Assembly: GCA_026929865.2 (NCBI GenBank)
Contig: CM049404.1
Coordinates: forward strand, 31,081,001-31,145,000
DNA from: Hyperoplus lanceolatus
Lineage: Eukaryota > Chordata > Actinopteri > Uranoscopiformes > Ammodytidae
Direction of reading: 5' to 3'
Length of the DNA stretch: 64,000 nucleotides
This document shows positions 60,141-64,000 of the stretch, piece by piece. The translations under genes were made by a program, and so were the position numbers. The notes beneath the pieces were generated by a model. That model ran no database searches. It saw nothing but the letters and a program-made list of their open reading frames with translations, and was not told the origin of the DNA. The stretch's first letter is position 1, and every line of letters begins with the position of its first letter.

Positions 60141-63100
60141 ATCTGCAGTAAAGGTCCACGGGTCAGATTTGAACCCGTGACCACTGCAACGAAGGCCGGA
60201 GCCAATATGGTACACACTCTATCCACTACGCCACAGGAGCAGCCTAGTAAGAATATGTTTAATAAAAAATAAAAAAAGTATAAAAGTGTTTTGAAAAAAA
60301 AATATATTTACATTTAAATTAAATTGATATAAATAAGTAAAAGTCTGTCCTAATTGTAGCCGACTGCATGGCATGTTAACTAGATACTGTTTATGGTCAG
60401 GTGTAGTATGTAGAATAGATAAAGAAAGAGTATGAGATTTGGAACGCAGGGCAATGTGTTGATAGGACTGACCAGGTATCCTTCACTGGGCCCCTCCAGC
60501 TCCTCTCCAGACTCATTCAAGATGGCGGGAACCACGCCAAAGAACGGGAACGTCTATTAGGACCGAGAGAAAGACAAATTAGGGGTTTTCCTTCATAACA
60601 TTTGATGTGTAAATACATTTGTTGAAGCTGTTTATGTAAAAAAAATAAATAAATACTTAAAGCTGCAGTGTGTAGAATTTTGGGTTTTATTTCCTAGCAG
60701 ATTTTGTAGAAAGTAATTATAATATCCATAAGTACATTTAATTTAGTGCATAATAGCTGAACATTTTTTTTTTTAATTATTATTTTTTCCCTTAGAAAGG
60801 ATCTCATGTATGTCCATATTCCTGCATATTTTGGACCAAGGCCTAGTGCCGCCATCTTGAAAGTGTCATGGTTGGAATGTCATCAGGAGCATTGTTTAAA
60901 ATTTATAATTGTTCTTGTCCTTGAAGGCCACTGTAGCTTCTGTTATTATTCGAAAGGGGTGGGGTTACCCAGGGAGCGTTGCATTCTAGAACTTTCTTGA
61001 TGATGTCATATTACACACTGCACCTTTAACAAAGAATAAGTATATTAGACCACAAGATGAACAGGAGCCCGACGCGAGCGGAGGGCTCTTGTTCACTTGT
61101 CGGTCTTTATTTCTCGGAGTGACCGTTCGCTTACATTATCCCGCTTATTACATGGCTACAAACTAAATTAATCAATCAATGTGAGGCAAAATATTGATTA
61201 AAGCAAGATTTATTCAAATAAATACATAAAAACAGTCCGCTGTGGTCGGAATTCCCAGAACGTCCTTCCTAGCAACGGTAACTAGGCTATTTGTAGTGTA
61301 TGTTGAATTGCACGTTTCCGTTGATGGTGAAGTTAGACAGAGAAAAAGGGACGTCATGCGGGACATTAAATGTCACGTCTCTGGTTTCCTCCTGCTGTGG
61401 TGCTGCAGCGGGCACATCTGTGAACACATAGTTTACTGTTAGGCTACAACTTGTAAAGCAATAACGATATGAGACTACTATCTGTTTAAAGAGAGCGGCT
61501 AACCTGATCTGTTGTCGTTTCCCGATATGATATTGCTCCACTTCTCCCGGTCTGTGCTGCTGGGCGTCCAGTAGCTCTTCAAGCTGCTCTCACACCTGTG
61601 TCCCGTTACTGACATAATCTCCCTGCTCCCGAGGCCAGCCTGAGAGAGGAGCTGGACAGCGGTGCTCCTCAAGCTGTGGTTGGTGTAGCGTGTAGTCCGG
61701 CGGCCACGCTGATTTTAGGCAACATCTGCCCGAGGAAGTTGTGCCCCATCGGCTCAAGAGAATACCACACTTGCTGTGTGTTGAGTAGCAGCTGATCTTT
61801 CTTTAGCGGGTGAAGGTAAAAGGCCGTGGCATCAGGGGGGCAGAGGGACAAATATTTTTTAAAACTGGCAACGGGGCAATTGGGATTTCCCGGCTCTGCT
61901 GATATGTATCCTCTGTTGTTTTGCTGGCAAGGGTCCCTTGAATCTTTATGATTTTTCGTTTCTGCGTTGTGGGAGAGCGTGACGTATTCGTTGCCCTTCT
62001 CATCTGTTTTTAAGTCGAAGGAATTCCGTGTCAGCTCTCTATTTCCCTCACGTCCGCGTCTTGCCAGGTGGAGTTGTACATCGAACCACACTTTGCGGAC
62101 AAGTCCGATCGCTGTGTTAGATGACAACACTTCAGAGCCCCTGAGTTTCTGCAGGTCGGCTTGTGACAGGGCGGGATGGTGCTGGCTGACATCCTTTCCA
62201 GTTTTGCGATTTTTTTAACTACTGATTTAAAGACTACGTTACTGGACTTGAATGATTGCGAATTAATAATGTCATGATTTGAAAAGTAACGGCATATCCC
62301 AGCCCTCAGGGCAATGTAACTGGCTACAGAGTAGCTGTTGCGTCACTTTTTGTACAGACGGGTAGAAAGCCCGCAGGAGGCTGTTTAGGTGTTCCGCCCC
62401 GTACGCTTCAAGGTTTTTTGACCCATCGTTTTCATTAAGCCAATCTTTGAAGGTAGTCATGGCCCATGCCGTATTTCTTTTAGTGTTGATTTCTGCCGAT
62501 CTTCCTCTACCTGGTTCGTTCTTGTTCGTCCAGCTGCTTGTGTCGTTTGTGTCTCTGCTTTTCTGGTGACTCTTTCTCCCTCAGCCAAGTCTCCAATGTG
62601 CCGTTCTCTCCGAAAATATTGAAATTTAGTTTAGGAAACAATTCCATTTTAAATAAAAGTGAATAACCTAGCCTATTTCCAAAACGTCAACGGAGGTTGA
62701 GATGGTTGTGAAGACGCTGGTCAGAACGTCACTATAGCTACAATATTTCCTATTCATAGCAACGGTCACCCTTGACAGCGGTCTGCTAGCTGGAAATAAC
62801 AGACCTGTAGAATGCTGTGATTTACATAGGATTCTCAAAGTGCCATGTAATAATACATTTTATTCTGCCTCTAGCTCTTCACAAAAAAATTCTACAGGTG
62901 TTTTAACGTAAAAAAAGTATAAATAAAGTTTCTAACAAATGTTGCACTTCATGAATTTCTGTCATTTACTACATTTGTTTAAATAAAATAAATAAAAATT
63001 GAATGTGTAACTTTTTGTAATTGCAGCGCTCTGTTTTGTAATCTTCACTATTGGTTGAATGAACAAAATAATCTAAATGGTCACAATGTGTATTCTATCG

Positions 63101-63755
63101 CTGGTTTGCAAGTGTGCAGGGTCAAACAGCTTTTTAAGAGTAAAATTCAAGCACTTTTATAGCACTTTAAGTAAAAAGTTTCAAATGTTCAAGGACCCTG
63201 AACGTTTATACTCATTCTGTCCATGTAAGATTTTGTTTTTGCATTTTCTTTGTACTTACGATAGATAAGAACTACTGTGTCTCCCACAAAAAACAACAAA
63301 ATCACACCTGTGTCTATCTATTGATGATTAGAATGATTTGACCCACCATTACCTATATGATACTGCCCCCTTGTGGCATGGTGTAGCAACACTCAAAATG
63401 ACACAACATTTATAACATAAAATATATTAAAAAATGGCAATTTGTGCATTTTATTTACTCACAGCAGATCCAGGTTTCATCGGTGTGGCAGCAGGTAAAG
63501 GGGTCAACACATGTCCACCCTGAACAGCAAGAAAGACATCAAGTTACAACGGTTTCTATTTATTATAATGTTTATTAGTATAGAAATAAATGATCTCATA
63601 TACTTATATAGAAAATGTTCACTTCTGACACACCCAAAGTTACATAGTGCACCTTTAAAGTGTTATCTTTTGAAACAATCCAGTTTGTATAGAATGTTGT
63701 CCTTTTTTTTTGTCCATGAGCAAAATAATCAATCATCTCTAACACTAGATGGACG

Positions 63756-63799
<44 letters not shown>

Positions 63800-63800
63800 C

Positions 63801-63841
<41 letters not shown>

Positions 63842-64000
63842 AAGGGAGGGACGGTGGGAGGTAGGGAAGGAGGGATAGGGACAGACAGACACACACACAC
63901 ACACACACTTACCGTCTCAGTCTGCCAGAATGTGTCTACAATGGGGCAGCGTTTCTCTCCCACCACGTTGTAGTACCAGTGCCAGGCCTCGGGGTTGATG
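57176..64000 (-). CDS. acss2: Acetyl-CoA synthetase, C-terminal part (last eight coding exons)
   Basis: Exons in transcription order: 63913-64000 (cut by the window), 63463-63519, 60473-60553, 59845-59953, 59420-59488, 58697-58873, 57693-57767, 57176-57303, about 260 residues, open. The enzyme makes acetyl-CoA from acetate, ATP and CoA in cytosol and nucleus. Visible family features: DTFWQTET with GGHVLTPLP (AMP binding), [52 protein letters not shown] (hinge and CoA region) and [17 protein letters not shown] with the conserved catalytic lysine, split across the last intron. The C-terminus ([20 protein letters not shown]) fits ACSS2 rather than mitochondrial ACSS1. The N-terminal half lies beyond the window. 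Splice phases agree throughout. Introns hold SINEs, a MITE, microsatellites and a Crypton remnant. Confidence 0.95.
57843..57990 (+). mobile_element. tRNA-derived SINE in acss2 intron
   Basis: Head GGCGCCCTTAGCTCAGTAGG and tail CAATAAAGCATAAAAATGCC, flanked by AAGGCCTTAGCTC on both sides. Same family as 42866-43059, shortened in the tRNA-like part. Confidence 0.8.
58391..58671 (-). mobile_element. tRNA-derived SINE in acss2 intron
   Basis: On the minus strand it starts GGGGGCGACTGTGTCTCAGG with B-box-like GGTTTCGATCC and ends in a poly(A) tail (T-run at 58397-58405). Flanked by ATCCTTTTT (58382-58390) and ATCCTTTCT (58672-58680). Its head lies 26 bases from the exon at 58697. Confidence 0.8.
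59235..59401. repeat. (AT)n and (GA)n microsatellites
   Basis: (TA)n at 59235-59288 and GA-rich repeats at 59340-59401, ending 19 bases before the acss2 exon at 59420 on its donor side. Similar runs lie at 57399-57426 (CT), 60046-60075 and 60104-60127 (GA), and 63757-63910 (GACA, GA, CA). Confidence 0.9.
60024..60244 (-). mobile_element. tRNA-derived SINE in acss2 intron
   Basis: On the minus strand the head reads GCTCCTGTGGCGTAGTGGAT and GGTTCAAATCTG, A and B boxes of a tRNA-like promoter. It is flanked by a perfect 16-base duplication TAGTAAGAATATGTTT (60008-60023 and 60245-60260). GA repeats have expanded inside it. Confidence 0.88.
60661..61025. mobile_element. TTAA-flanked MITE in acss2 intron
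   Basis: TTAA at 60657-60660 and 61026-61029. Ends AGCTGCAGTGTGTAG and TACACACTGCACCT. Same family as 23119-23455, opposite orientation. Confidence 0.82.
61050..62460 (-). mobile_element. Crypton-type transposon remnant (tyrosine recombinase) in acss2 intron
   Basis: Minus-strand coding remnants resemble the tyrosine-recombinase-like (DUF3504, KIAA1958/ZMYM-type) proteins of vertebrate Cryptons. 62460-62272 gives an N-terminal segment ([13 protein letters not shown]...). 62130-61669 gives the core ([17 protein letters not shown], then [19 protein letters not shown]). A TNHSLRST motif, the expected HxxR box, follows at about 61685-61660 in a different frame, so the gene is broken. Element ends are not defined. 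A hairpin at 61059-61094 may mark the 3' side. Confidence 0.7.

Noticed and set aside
63511-63973. Long overlapping frames on both strands
   Set aside because: They follow GACA, GA and CA microsatellites; the real coding here is the acss2 exons.
1-64000. CRISPR arrays, bacterial operons, ribosomal RNA
   Set aside because: None seen; all direct repeats are microsatellites, transposon ends or segmental duplicates of a vertebrate genome.

Overview
This is a stretch of teleost fish nuclear DNA. It has spliced genes with GT-AG introns, many transposons typical of fish (Tc1-like elements, hAT and TTAA-flanked MITEs, tRNA-derived SINEs, a Tx1/L1-type LINE, a DIRS fossil, a Crypton), abundant microsatellites, and secreted lectin families that are expanded in fish. 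The exact species cannot be named from the sequence.

The left two thirds is a lectin cluster. On the minus strand are the 5' end of one L-rhamnose-binding lectin (RBL) gene (40-463, running off the left edge) and a complete three-domain RBL gene (7324-14194, 11 coding exons, 303 residues). On the plus strand follow a complete C-type lectin gene (20930-24939, 6 coding exons, 164 residues), a two-domain RBL gene that seems to begin with a duplicated C-type lectin promoter and leader (30198-43317, 243 residues if spliced as predicted), and an ordinary two-domain RBL gene (46830-51719, 222 residues). All exon chains were assembled by eye from splice sites and reading phase. Each complete chain gives an open frame whose summed length is divisible by three.

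The right end carries the last eight coding exons of acetyl-CoA synthetase on the minus strand (57176-64000, ACSS2-type C-terminus), unrelated to the lectins. Its introns hold SINEs, a MITE and a Crypton remnant.

Tandem duplication explains most of the layout. The minus RBL promoter, the plus RBL genes with their 3' flanks, and the C-type lectin promoter region all occur twice, and an older unit of about 0.7-3 kb recurs four or five times. Because duplicated segments differ by transposon insertions, several empty/filled site pairs can be read directly and give relative dates. The most interesting item is the putative C-type lectin/RBL chimera. The duplicated C-type lectin copy at 30.0-30.6 kb has promoter, 5' UTR exon and both leader exons but none of the lectin-domain exons, and the next phase-compatible exons belong to an RBL that lacks its own first exon.
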